Of a DNA stretch of 64,000 nucleotides, positions 50,035 through 58,967 are shown in pieces (positions within the stretch are counted from its first letter, which is position 1; every line of letters begins with the position of its first letter). The notes below the pieces were generated by a model. The model saw only the letters and a list, made by a program, of their open reading frames with translations. It was not told where the DNA came from and did not search any database. The DNA is from Paulinella micropora. Taxonomy: Eukaryota > Cercozoa > Imbricatea > Euglyphida. The translations under genes and the position numbers were made by a program. Location of the stretch: NCBI GenBank assembly GCA_009731375.1, contig BJOX01000115.1, forward strand, positions 911,459 through 975,458, written 5' to 3'.

Positions 50035-50790
50035 ATGGAGGAAGTAAAACTCGACAAATGCGGGAAATGTAAATGTTGGAGACTACCACAGCAATTTTTA
50101 AACGACAAATAGCGAAAACTTAAAACATGCGATGATTGCAGAACACGGGGAAAAATAAGTCAAAATAAACGAAAATGCGAACACGGAAAACAGAGATATT
50201 ATTGTAAGGAATGCGGTGGTGGGTCAATATGCGAACATAACAGACAAAAAAGCAGATGTAAAGAATGCGGTGGAAGCCAGATATGCGAACATAACAAACA
50301 AAAAAACCAATGTAAGGAATGCGGTGGTAGCTCAATATGCGAACACAACAGAGTAAAAAGCAAATGTAAGGAATGTGGTGGTGGCCCAATATGCGAACAC
50401 AACAGAGAAAAAAGCCAATGTAAGGAATGCGGTGGAAGTCAAATATGCGAACATAATAAGCAAAAAAGGAAATGTGAGGACTGCGACCCATGTGGTTATT
50501 TATCTCATAATGTATGTCATAAAATAAGACAAGCACTCAAAGGCGACAAAAAAGAAAAATCAATATCTTATTTAGGTTGTAATATTGAAGACTTCAAAAA
50601 GCACATTGAACAACAATTTAAAGAAGGTATGACATGGGAAAATTACGGCACATGGCACATTGACCATATTACCCCGTTAAAATATGAATGTCCAAATTTA
50701 GAAGAAACAATTAAACGGCTACATTATACAAACACACAACCATTATGGGCTAGCGAAAACATAGCAAAAGGCAATAGATTTATTGGATAA
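50035..50790 (+). pseudogene. Zinc-repeat HNH endonuclease with internal TAG
   Basis: The frame of 252 codons runs from ATG 50035 to TAA 50788-50790 with an amber at 50110-50112 (codon 26). After it, about six units of 18 residues of the type C-E-H-N-x-x-K-x-x-C-K-E-C-G-G form a zinc-binding repeat array. The C-terminal 80 residues hold WHIDHITPLKYE, then LHYTNTQPLWASENIAKGN, a classical HNH core with H-I-D-H and the N-x-x-P-L-W-x-x-x-N ending. This looks like a homing-type or self-protecting nuclease. Its modular layout echoes the element 1 protein at 18861-20036. Confidence 0.7.
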
Positions 50791-50848
50791 TTAGCCCGCA
50801 ACAGCAAACAACAGCCCGCGAGCAAATTTAATTTTTTTCTTATAGCGG

Positions 50849-50879
50849 GTTAAGGGTATGTGAATTATATATTAAAGGA
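50849..50879. promoter_or_regulatory. Recurrent 31-bp upstream motif, copy 3 (right arm, inverted)
   Basis: Reverse complement of the copies at 46598 and 47319, 24 bp upstream of the ATG at 50903. Confidence 0.6.
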
Positions 50880-50902
50880 ATGAGAACCCGATATATATAA
50901 AT

Positions 50903-51229
50903 ATGAGTTACATTTATCTGATGCGAGAAACCCGCCTACCTGAGGCAGTGGTTAAATTAATCTGTGAATACACGGGCGCCCGTAAGCGATGGACGCGAGC
51001 GAACTTCAAAGCCGTTGAACTTGATGTTAAACTGATGCGCGGTTTTAATGGCGTGCGTATCAGAGATAGATTAAGAGATATGCGACTTATTGAAATGAGG
51101 ATACCACAAATAGAACACTTAGGGAATATGTGCGAGGTGTTGATGCGTATTAAAAAGGTTGATAACGAAGAAGAATATTACAGCGAAACCCTTGATGGTT
51201 TATATCACGCTCTGGTGAATAACCGCTAA
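50903..51229 (+). CDS. Small hypothetical protein, right-arm copy
   Basis: 108 residues, counterpart of 46247-46573, which it appears to match at every residue. LPEAVVKLICEYTG near the N-terminus; a basic region follows. Convergent with the next gene. Confidence 0.6.
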   Translation: MSYIYLMRETRLPEAVVKLICEYTGARKRWTRANFKAVELDVKLMRGFNGVRIRDRLRDMRLIEMRIPQIEHLGNMCEVLMRIKKVDNEEEYYSETLDGLYHALVNNR

Positions 51230-51270
51230 TGAAACGGCGGGTGATAAAAAAAACGAAATTATTTTTTTTA

Positions 51271-51579
51271 TTAACTAACGAACTGCAAAATGCCTTTATT
51301 CTCCAATAACGGCTTAATCTTGTTGAATTCTTCAATAGTATAATTTAGCAACACGGGCTTTATCTCTTTGACCATTTTACCCTTTATTTTTTGCTGTGCA
51401 GTCTTTTGTTGTGGTGCTACGTGTTTGAGAGTTTGAACATATTTGTTATAAACAACATTGCCGTTTTTCAATGTCTTTGGATAATAGCGAATATAGGTTG
51501 TTGTCCCGTCTAAGTTTCTTATCGTCTGGCTGGGCGGTTGAATACTTGGCGCGGTTGGTTTGCGTCCTCTTATACTCAT
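51271..51579 (-). CDS. Basic hypothetical protein, right-arm copy
   Basis: 102 residues, counterpart of 45897-46205, unchanged at the protein level. It is divergent from the replication gene across an AT-rich spacer of about 110 bp. Confidence 0.6.
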   Translation of the reverse strand: MSIRGRKPTAPSIQPPSQTIRNLDGTTTYIRYYPKTLKNGNVVYNKYVQTLKHVAPQQKTAQQKIKGKMVKEIKPVLLNYTIEEFNKIKPLLENKGILQFVS

Positions 51580-51691
51580 ATTATATTATATTATATGATA
51601 TATAAAAGTTTAATAAAAAATAATTATTATTTCTTAATATTTATTTATTAATTTTTTTGAAAAATTATGTTTGAAAATATATAACATTCAA

Positions 51692-54600
51692 ATGTTATCC
51701 GTTGACGCACCACGCGCCGACAATGTCAAAGTTGTCATGCCCGAGCCTTCAAGTCTGTTAAAGGTATGTGAATTACCTTTTAAAGAGATGCCGAACAATG
51801 GTATAAGGGTTGAAGATATGAGCGAGACCGCAACAACAATCACGACCACTGCCACTGGAACCACCACGGCCACAGCGCCCGCCGTCTATGAATTCAAAGC
51901 AACGAGCGACGCAAACCCGTGGGAACACGACCCGCGCCATTATGAAAAAGTGAGAGAGTATGCTGAACTTTATGACACTCTCAATTATTCAATTGTGCGA
52001 GAGAAAATCGTGATGACCAAGGGAAAACCGACGGGGATACCAATGAGCAAAATTGGCCGTAAATATGATGCTGACTTCAACAAGCCGTGGAAGTTTAAGC
52101 AAGGCGAAAACATTGGAATGCGAACGGGTATATTTTCAAATGTCTCCGTGTTAGATATTGATAATAAACCCGTCAAAGGCTTTAAATTTACTTCTGTTGA
52201 AATTTTCAAAGCGATGTTAGGCTTCTTCAGCAAAACGGACGAAGAAACGAAAACATTTGTTAAACTAGCCCCGCGCGCGATAACTGGCGGCGGCGGTTAT
52301 CATATCTTTCTGCCGTATTTATCCAATGTCAAGAATATGATACAATTTCCAACAATGCGATTGACGGGAGATGATAATGGCGAATTCAAATTGGACTGGG
52401 ATTTGAAAAACGATTGGGGTAAAATTACATTACCGCCTTCAATTCATAAGACTGCCAAAATGTATGAGTGGAAAATGCGACCCGACAAATACCCGCCGAT
52501 TAATCCCCCGCAGTGGCTAATACGGATGATATATGGGGCGCCGTGTGTTATGATAATCTCTAACGGGAATGAGAATGAGGCAGTCTTTGAAGTGTTAGAC
52601 ATTCCACCGACCGACAATAACAAAATAACTGACAGCGACTGCTTTGATTTTTCCAGTATCATATTGAAAGATTTACCCGCGACCGCTGACGAATTAAAGT
52701 AGGTTGTGAAATGGATACCCGCTATTATGGCTGATAATTACACTGACTGGCAAAAAGTGCTTTGGGCAATTCGTTGGACTGCGGAGGCTTGCGAGGCTCT
52801 GAAACACGAAACAATCAATAAAGATGAGGGTTTATCGTTGGCAATTGAATTTTCAAAACAAAGCGACAAATTTACGGGCGATAACGACATTATTGAAATG
52901 TGGAATGCTGGCACAAAGGGGTTATTGAAATACGGCTCATTGATTTACTGGGCTAAAGAAAACTGATATGAACACAAGAGGCAACCATATAAAGCAGTTG
53001 ATTATATTGAAAAACTAATTAAGAAAACCAAAGAAGCCGTAGCCGATGCCGTAGCCGAGGCCGAGGCCGAAGCCAAAGCCGAACCTGTAGCCGAAGCCGA
53101 TGCCGTAGCCGAATCTGTAGCCGAAGCCGTAGCCGAACCCGTAGCCGAAGCCGTAGCCGAAGCCGTAGCCGAAGCCAAAGCCGAAGCCAAAGCCGAACCC
53201 GTAGCCGAGACCGTGGCAGTGGCCGTGGCAGTGGCCGTGGCAGTGGCCGAACCTGTAGCCGTAGCCGTAGCAACTGACAATAGCAATTATGAACGTGAAA
53301 AAACAAAAGCCTTTATGGATGGCAATGACGATGATTACGCTGAATTTATCCACGCGAAATATAAAGATAGGTTTATCTGCTTTAATAATGCGGTATATGA
53401 GTTTCCACCGAACGCGCACTTATGGGACGCGGGAGACGATGACATTTTCCATAACTTTCTAGGCTCAATCGTATTTAATGAAATGATGATATTTACCGAT
53501 GGTCTTATTAGAATTTTGCGTGAAGAACTTATGAAAGAGACTAATGAAGAAATGAAAAAAGCACTAGGCCGATACTACGATTTAAACACAAAAAAGCAAA
53601 AGCAAATGATAATTAAATTAAGAAATTATAACACACGTGGTGGTATCGTAAAATGCTTAAAGGCGAAATATGCGGTTAAAAAATGTCCGTTTGATATTAA
53701 TTCAAATTTATTAGGATTTAATAATGGTGTGTATGACCTTGCAAAAAGTGAATTTCGTAATGGTAAGCCTGATGATTTTGTTTCCATGAGTGTTGGCTAT
53801 AATTATGAACCCCGCGATACCAATAAACAAACAAAATTAAACGAATTCTTGAAGAAAGTAATGCCGTATGAAGATGTGCGCGAATATCTGCTTCAAGCGA
53901 TGGCGACGGGTTTATATGGGCAACAAATTCAAAAATTCTTTATACTAACTGGCGCGGGTGGTAATGGCAAGGATACTTTGATGACAAAGTTATATCGCGG
54001 GACATTGGGCGAATATTACATTAACGCGCATATAGGTATTATCACTGAGAAACCGAAGAAAGATGAATTAAATCAAGGCTTGGCAAATTTACACAACAAA
54101 CGGGCGTGTGTGTTTGTTGAGCCGTGCGCAAAAAATAACTTAATAGGGGCTTCAATTAAATCACTAACGGGCACAGACAACATAACAGCCCGAGGGCTTT
54201 ATGAGAAGGCTACAGAAAAAAGAAATGTAAATACTATGTTTTGTTTAGCGAACGACATTCCAATCGTTGACCACTTAGACGGCGGATGCGTAAGAAGGCT
54301 AGAAGTAATTGAGTTTCCAACTTTGTTTAAGACACGGCAACAAATGGCGGACATGGAGGACTTAACGAATATATACGAGGCAGACCCGTATTATGAGAGT
54401 GCTGAATTCATTAAAGACTTTAAAATGTCATTATTTCATACATTAATGGACTTATTCAAAGTATTTAGTAATAACAGGTATAAACTAAATAACACACCCG
54501 AACGGGTATTGCGTGCTAGTGCTTACTATTTAAAGACCTGCGACGACTTTATGATGTGGTTTAATGAGGTATATGAGAAAGGCGAGACAAAAGACTTTAT

Positions 54601-54838
54601 ACAAATTCAAGACGTATGCGCCGAATATAAACACGGCGATTTATACGCGAATTTAACAAAGAGAGAACGACGATTACAAAACAATAAATTTATTACTGAT
54701 AAGATTAAGAGCCACGCCAATTTGCGAGGCAATTGTAAAGAGAAATACCAGCCAACAATTGAAGGACAACAACGAAAATACAGAAATGTTATCATGGGGG
54801 AAAGAAAGCGAACATATAACCAAAATAACGATTTATAA
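51692..54838 (+). pseudogene. PrimPol-PriCT-SF3 helicase gene, right-arm copy, split by TAG and TGA
   Basis: One continuous frame of 1049 codons. The ATG at 51692 is preferred over the TTG at 51671. Part 1 (to TAG 52700-52702) is an archaeo-eukaryotic primase-polymerase domain with SNVSVLDIDNKP (catalytic D-x-D) and ITGGGGYHIFLP. Part 2 (52703 to TGA 52964-52966) is a PriCT-2-like domain (DWQKVLWAIRW, GSLIYWAKEN). A linker of about 20 Ala-Val/Glu-Ala-Glu-Pro units follows. Part 3 (intact from 53213) has a D5-type region and SF3 helicase: Walker A GAGGNGKDT, Walker B VFVEPC, motif C NDIPIVDHLDGG. Fused PrimPol-helicases of this order replicate virophage- and polinton-like genomes. Both stops also occur in the left arm. 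Confidence 0.85.
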
Positions 54839-55326
54839 AATAAGCCAAGGTACCTTGGCGAGTTGAAGAAATATGATTTTTTTTTTGTCTTATTGAGAAA
54901 GTGCCGATTAATACGAGGGCTTAAAATGGCTTAAATGTTGCGAAAAAGGGCGGGCAGAATTTGGACTTATAAGGCCATTTTTTGCCCGTTTCTCAAAGAC
55001 TTTTTTTCTAGAATTTTGGTTTTCTATAAATTAACTTCTTGAGAATTGGGCAATTTTTGGCCTTATAAGTCCATTTTTGCCCGCCGTTTTTTGGCTTCTT
55101 TTTTATGTTTTGGGGCTTCCTTTTTGTTTGGCGGTTTTTGCTTTTGGCATTTTTTAATCTCATTCATTCAACCGCCGAGGTACCTTGGCTTTTTTTTCTC
55201 TCATTTCTTTTTGTTTCACGTAGACATTATATATTTTTTTCTCTCTCTCAAAAAAAGAAAATAAGAAAAAAAGAAATAAGAATATGCCCACGGAATAATT
55301 AAGCAACCGCCCCCGCCTGACTACAT
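54839..55326. other. Hairpin-rich non-coding block, right arm (candidate replication origin)
   Basis: 488 bp without a gene. GCCAAGGTACCTTGGC is a perfect 16-bp palindrome at 54844-54859, and a one-mismatch version lies at 55174-55189. Between them, 54949-54988 and 55047-55086 form an inverted repeat of about 40 bp containing GGACTTATAAGGCC and GGCCTTATAAGTCC, with a 58-bp loop. Poly-pyrimidine tracts (TTTTTCTCTCTCTC) follow to 55260. Position directly downstream of the replicative helicase favours an origin; a transcription terminator is the alternative. Confidence 0.6.
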
Positions 55327-55557
55327 TTGATAATGACAGATATTGTTGCTAAATTGCCCTTGGACTTACAAGCCTATATCAAAGACTTTGTATATGGTGA
55401 TATCGTTTATAGCACCACAGACCTATGTGTTAATTGCGGGGTGTCTCTTGTTTTTGTAGATACCGACATTCATTATATATATGATACGGGTTTGCTTCAT
55501 ATGATAGATAATTTTTGTGGTAAATCATGCTTGAAAGAATATATTATAGAATTATAA
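55327..55557 (+). CDS. Small F-box-like / zinc protein, right-arm copy
   Basis: 76 residues. KLPLDLQAYIKDFVYGDIVY is an LPxDxxxxIxxF helix motif and LCVNCGVSLVF supplies a cysteine pair, with a second pair (NFCGKSCLKEY) at the end. A related N-terminus (RELPSDIVGHIRTFVYSEIS then FCNICGLSRTF) occurs in the truncated gene at 61994-62198 of element 3. F-box function is suggested only by the helix pattern. Confidence 0.6.
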   Translation: MIMTDIVAKLPLDLQAYIKDFVYGDIVYSTTDLCVNCGVSLVFVDTDIHYIYDTGLLHMIDNFCGKSCLKEYIIEL

Positions 55558-55558
55558 T

Positions 55559-55738
55559 ATGTCAAAGTGCCCCGTATGTCATGCTGAATTCAAAACTAAA
55601 AATGCTTTAGTAATTCACACCGCGCGCACTCACACGCACCATGATGTATTGAAATTTACAAAATTGCTTAATACCTGTATTAACGAGATTTTAACCGCAC
55701 CAGATACCGCACAAGAATCAATGCAAAAATATCAATGA
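55559..55738 (+). CDS. C2H2 zinc finger mini-protein, right-arm copy
   Basis: 59 residues (ATG 55559, TGA 55736-55738). KCPVCHAEFKTKNALVIHTA followed by R-T-H gives C-x2-C-x12-H-x4-H, one classical C2H2 finger, then a helical tail. The gene is 1 bp after the upstream stop and 4 bp before the next ATG, so the three small genes look like one unit. Likely a DNA-binding regulator. Confidence 0.65.
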   Translation: MSKCPVCHAEFKTKNALVIHTARTHTHHDVLKFTKLLNTCINEILTAPDTAQESMQKYQ

Positions 55739-55742
55739 AGTT

Positions 55743-55940
55743 ATGAATTTTATGAAAGGCGCAAATCCCGATACGTATGTAGAATTAGTCAAAATAAAAG
55801 AAAATCTAAAGCAATTGCCGAAAACAACAAACACTAAAATGATGCTTGAAGAATACGAAAATGTCCTTTATGCTTACATGGACAATGTACGGCCTGTTAT
55901 CGACGCCATTATAACCACCGCCACCACTGCCACAAAATAA
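55743..55940 (+). CDS. Hypothetical 65-residue protein, right-arm copy
   Basis: Helical (YVELVKIKENLKQLPKTTNT), ends TTATTATK. An internal Met at residue 3 could also serve as the start. No family recognised. It may be translated with the preceding finger gene. Confidence 0.5.
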   Translation: MNFMKGANPDTYVELVKIKENLKQLPKTTNTKMMLEEYENVLYAYMDNVRPVIDAIITTATTATK

Positions 55941-56036
55941 AAAATTCGTTAGCGCTTTTACCGCGCCACCACTTTTTGTACTTTTTTGCTCCCGTCGTCT
56001 TTTGCTCCCGCAGTCTCAGAGACAAAAGCAGACCAG

Positions 56037-56636
56037 ATGGCCGACAGCCGAAGACTTATACCGCGGAATGCTCCCGAAACCAATGAAGACGTGGAACGGC
56101 GAATTAAGCGACGTAAGCGTATGACGGACATTGACGAGATAAAAGCGGGGATTGATAAAGCCGAAGGAGATATTAAAGCCTTCATTCATAAAATAGCCTC
56201 TTTAGAAAAACAAAAAACCAAAAAAGAACAAGAATTAACAGCGTTTAAAAAGGCTCTTAAAGATGCTACTGAAATTATTGAAGATATTAATATTTCTAAG
56301 GCTTTGACACAGCGACAGGAACATATTGACGCTCAAATGAAACTCTTTAAAAAATGGATTGACCAAAAAGGACACAGAAAAATAGAAGGCTTCAAACAGC
56401 CTCAATATAATAGAGTTAATTATTTGATTAATACCGGAGTAGACTTTAACGACGCCCTCGCCCGTGTCGTCTCAGAGATTAACAAGTCTAACGCGTCTGC
56501 TCTAATGGAAATCTCCGCCCCGTGCCGTGTAATCTGTGCTTTAAGCACACTTATTATTAATTTACAAACGAAAAAAACCAAAAAAGGGGGCAACCCCGCC
56601 ACACTTTCAAAGAGATTTTATTTATTTCGCTTTTAA
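56037..56636 (+). CDS. Basic coiled-coil protein, right-arm copy
   Basis: The ATG at 56037 gives 199 residues. A basic start (RIKRRKRMTD), a coiled coil from about residue 30 to 95 (KIASLEKQKTKKEQELTAF), then a basic amphipathic half (GHRKIEGFKQPQYNRVNYL) and a hydrophobic segment CRVICALSTLIINLQ near the end. Convergent with protelomerase, 6 bp apart. A DNA-organising or resolvase partner protein is conceivable from position alone. Confidence 0.65.
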   Translation: MADSRRLIPRNAPETNEDVERRIKRRKRMTDIDEIKAGIDKAEGDIKAFIHKIASLEKQKTKKEQELTAFKKALKDATEIIEDINISKALTQRQEHIDAQMKLFKKWIDQKGHRKIEGFKQPQYNRVNYLINTGVDFNDALARVVSEINKSNASALMEISAPCRVICALSTLIINLQTKKTKKGGNPATLSKRFYLFRF

Positions 56637-56642
56637 TTTAGA

Positions 56643-58040
56643 CTAGTTAAATACTTTATTTTTAAGCCTCGCACTTTTTCGTATTGGTTGTTTTTTGCCG
56701 TTTTCGTCTATCAACTTAAACCCCGTAGGCTCTTTTGTCGTTGTCTCCGCGACGCTCTTTTTTGCCTCTGTTGTCTCTGTTGCCTCTTTTGTCTCTGTCT
56801 TTCCTTCCTTTTTTGCTTTGATAAACTCATTTACTATTTTTGCCCCAATCCCGCTTATTTTCCTGAGTGCCGTGTTCGTGATTACCCCGCCGTAGTCGTT
56901 GTAAATTTTATTAAGTAGTTCGTTTTTATCCTCACGGCTCGCTTTCTTCCCTAAGGGTTTACATTTGCCGTCGTTGCCGTCGTCCTCTATGTCTTCACTT
57001 TCTGCCCCTTTGATATTTAAACATAAATCTATTTTCTTTCGTAGTTCCTCTAGTTCGGTTTTAAGGCCTTCTTCCATCATCTCCCGCGGGTCTGCCACAT
57101 TTACCCAACTATACGAAAAACTCGTTAAAAGGTCGCCGTGTCCTAATACATTGCTCACCCACGTATTGAAATTTATAGTTCTCGGGTCTGCGTAATTCGT
57201 GTACGATAAACTCGCGTATAATTTTCTTAACATGCTACTTCTCTGTGTGTAATCTGCTAGCCATGGAAAAACTTTTATTATTCGTTTATTTAGTTCGTTG
57301 TTTTTATCTTTCGCCAGCTGTCCGTCGTCGTTGATTATAACCGCCCCCTTTTTCTTAAAGTGGTTTCTTATTGCTTCAATTTTCTCTATTGTAAATTCGG
57401 GAGTAAATAAAATTACAGGCCTCTCAGTCCAGTTCTTTTTTTGCCCCTCTCTTTTCTTTGCTAAGTTGTTTATCCTTAGCCATGAAGGTTTATCTGGTAT
57501 TAATTCATATGTATTTTTCGCAAATATCTCAACTGGACGGGCTCCCGTTGCTATCATTAGGGCTAATAGTTTAAGGTACGGGTCATTGCTTAAAATCATT
57601 TCATTCGTTTTTGCCATTACCTCCCGCACATCAATCTGTATTTTTTGCTCGTTTTTTGCTTTGACATCCTTTTTATACCCCTCAACTATTTTAATTCTTT
57701 CATCTTCATTGATATTGAAATATTTATCTAATTTAGACATCTCATATACTTTTTTGCTTTGATTTGGTTTTATTGCCCTTGTTCTTACTTCGCTTAATCT
57801 CTGCCTCCTTGAAGTCGTGTTCGGGTAAATAATGGCGTATTTAGGATAAATAATTTTCATTGCTTTCAGTGCTTCGTCATCTGTTGTTGTTTTACTAAAT
57901 AATAACAATATAGCATTATGAAAGGCTTTAGACGGCTTCGCATCACTCGTGAAAAAGTTTGATACGACATCGTATATTTTTTGCTCTGTGTCTGCTACGT
58001 TCAATTGTTTGATAAATTTTTTATCGTTCTCGTTCCACAT
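56643..58040 (-). CDS. Protelomerase (telomere resolvase), intact right-arm copy
   Basis: 465 residues. The catalytic domain has Arg168 in TGARPVEIF, Lys195/196 in LAKKREG, Arg272 in MLRKLYA, His301 in VLGHGD and the nucleophile Tyr310 in FSYSW. The H-to-Y spacing of 9 and the R-K distance of about 27 agree with what I recall of phage TelK, and the MLRxLYA segment is typical of protelomerases rather than of integrases. Residues 1-125 are an N-terminal helical domain; 370-410 may be a SAP/HeH-like DNA-binding domain (GGVITNTALRKISGIGAKIV); the end is basic. The enzyme cuts both strands of a palindrome and reseals each side as a hairpin. It starts about 490 bp from palindrome 1 (right), about 215 bp without the inserted element. 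Confidence 0.85.
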   Translation of the reverse strand: MWNENDKKFIKQLNVADTEQKIYDVVSNFFTSDAKPSKAFHNAILLLFSKTTTDDEALKAMKIIYPKYAIIYPNTTSRRQRLSEVRTRAIKPNQSKKVYEMSKLDKYFNINEDERIKIVEGYKKDVKAKNEQKIQIDVREVMAKTNEMILSNDPYLKLLALMIATGARPVEIFAKNTYELIPDKPSWLRINNLAKKREGQKKNWTERPVILFTPEFTIEKIEAIRNHFKKKGAVIINDDGQLAKDKNNELNKRIIKVFPWLADYTQRSSMLRKLYASLSYTNYADPRTINFNTWVSNVLGHGDLLTSFSYSWVNVADPREMMEEGLKTELEELRKKIDLCLNIKGAESEDIEDDGNDGKCKPLGKKASREDKNELLNKIYNDYGGVITNTALRKISGIGAKIVNEFIKAKKEGKTETKEATETTEAKKSVAETTTKEPTGFKLIDENGKKQPIRKSARLKNKVFN

Positions 58041-58202
58041 TCTGCTTTATGGTTGCTTTGTTGTTGCTTTGGTTGGCTTCGGTTATTGCCCCCCGCCACT
58101 CACTTCGTTCGTGTCTGCCCCCCGTTGTTCTGCGGGTCGTATGTTATATAATAGACTTGTTTATATTTTTTCTTAACGTAAAAAAATAAATATTTAATGA
58201 TA
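58041..58202. other. Leader of the right protelomerase
   Basis: Mirror copy of the left leader: a G/C-rich CCCCCCG segment, GCAACAA/GTTGCTTTGGTTG direct repeats, then an AT-rich run toward the inserted element. It presumably includes the protelomerase promoter. Confidence 0.4.
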
Positions 58203-58477
58203 TTGCTGTTGACATTCAAGACAACAAAAAAAAATTAGTTTTGAGTTTTTGTGTCAGATTTTCATTTTTGTGACAGTTTTTCATTTTTGTGACAAAAATT
58301 CAAATTTTCAAATTTAACGGTAACATTTCGCGAAAATTTACGATAATTTGCGGACGAATATAGCCGTTAATTTGAAAAATTCAAATTTTCACCCAAAATC
58401 AAAATTCCAACCAAAACTGAAATTCCAACCAAAACAGAAAAATCAATTTTTTTTGTTGTCTTGAATGTCAACAGCAA
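58203..58477. mobile_element. MITE-like insertion in the right arm only
   Basis: 275 bp bounded by 23-bp inverted repeats: TTGCTGTTGACATTCAAGAC (then AAC) at 58203 and the complement ending at 58477. The inside is AT-rich without a gene and contains tandem ATTTTTGTGACA words plus inverted AATTCAAATTTTC words. The left arm has no such DNA at the matching site. The target duplication cannot be fixed because a 10-N gap begins 4 bp after the right end. Confidence 0.85.
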
Positions 58478-58481
58478 TAAT

Positions 58482-58491
58482 NNNNNNNNNN
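58482..58491. other. Assembly gap (10 N) between MITE and palindrome
   Basis: Ten N; the sequence resumes with ACTTTCCCCTTTTTGTGGGG, matching the left arm at 39240-39270, so little unique DNA is probably missing. Confidence 0.9.
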
Positions 58492-58530
58492 ACTTTCCCC
58501 TTTTTGTGGGGTCTCGTATTCTGATCATTT

Positions 58531-58945
58531 ATGTAGAATCGACAGGTCTAACCCGTATATCATAAAACAAGCCTTAGAAACATAAAAAAACGACATACGA
58601 CATATCAAAAACATACATTGAAAAATATCAAAACATACAAAGACGTAAAACGAAATATAAAAAAATGAATACTAAGCGCTCTTTTGCTAAAATGACGACA
58701 AAAAACATATTTTACTATCATAAAATATATATANNNNNNNNNNATTATATATTTTATGATAGTAAAATATGTTTTTGTCGTCATTTTAGCAAAAGAGCGC
58801 TTAGTATTCATTTTTTTATATTTCGTTTTACGTCTTTGTATGTTTTGATATTTTTCAATGTATGTTTTTGATATGTCGTATGTCGTTTTTTTATGTTTCT
58901 AAGGCTTGTTTTATGATATACGGGTTAGACCTGTCGATTCTACAT
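58531..58945. repeat. Long palindrome 1, right copy (candidate telomere resolution site)
   Basis: The same palindrome as at 38839-39230, with a 10-N gap (58734-58743) at its centre. On both sides of the gap the arms stay complementary (ACTATCATAAAATATATA against its complement), so this copy is symmetric up to the gap. Symmetry extends outward past ATGTAGAATC to TTCTGATCATTT at 58519 and AAATGATCAGAA at 58957, at least 439 bp in all. The central gap is what one expects when a perfect palindrome defeats sequencing. Confidence 0.85.
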
Positions 58946-58957
58946 AAATGATCAGAA

Positions 58958-58967
58958 NNNNNNNNNN
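58958..58967. other. Assembly gap (10 N) at the palindrome edge
   Basis: Ten N immediately after AAATGATCAGAA. If the element ended in a true inverted dimer, the complement of the leader (TACGAGACC...) should follow; instead (TA)n-rich DNA is joined here. Confidence 0.9.

Larger units (their letters stand above)
50811..58957. repeat. Right arm of the element 2 inverted repeat (about 8.1 kb with insertion)
   Basis: Homology to the left arm starts at ACAGCCCGCGAGCAAATTTA (50811) and runs to the palindrome at the right end. It keeps intact protelomerase and SF3 frames, and differs from the left arm by a 275-bp MITE-like insertion at 58203-58477 and few substitutions. Confidence 0.9.

Noticed and set aside
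50120-50536. 138-residue antisense protein with repeated Arg-Ile-Pro-Tyr text
   Set aside because: Shadow of the zinc-repeat array of the HNH gene on the plus strand.
53002-53419. Ala-Thr-Ala-Ser or Gly-Tyr-Gly-Phe repeat proteins antisense to the helicase linker (also 44057-44474)
   Set aside because: Shadow frames of the alanine/glutamate/proline repeat linker in the PrimPol-helicase gene.
58605-58871. Two 68-residue proteins inside palindrome 1 (right)
   Set aside because: They read the two arms of the same palindrome and pass through the central gap; no independent support.
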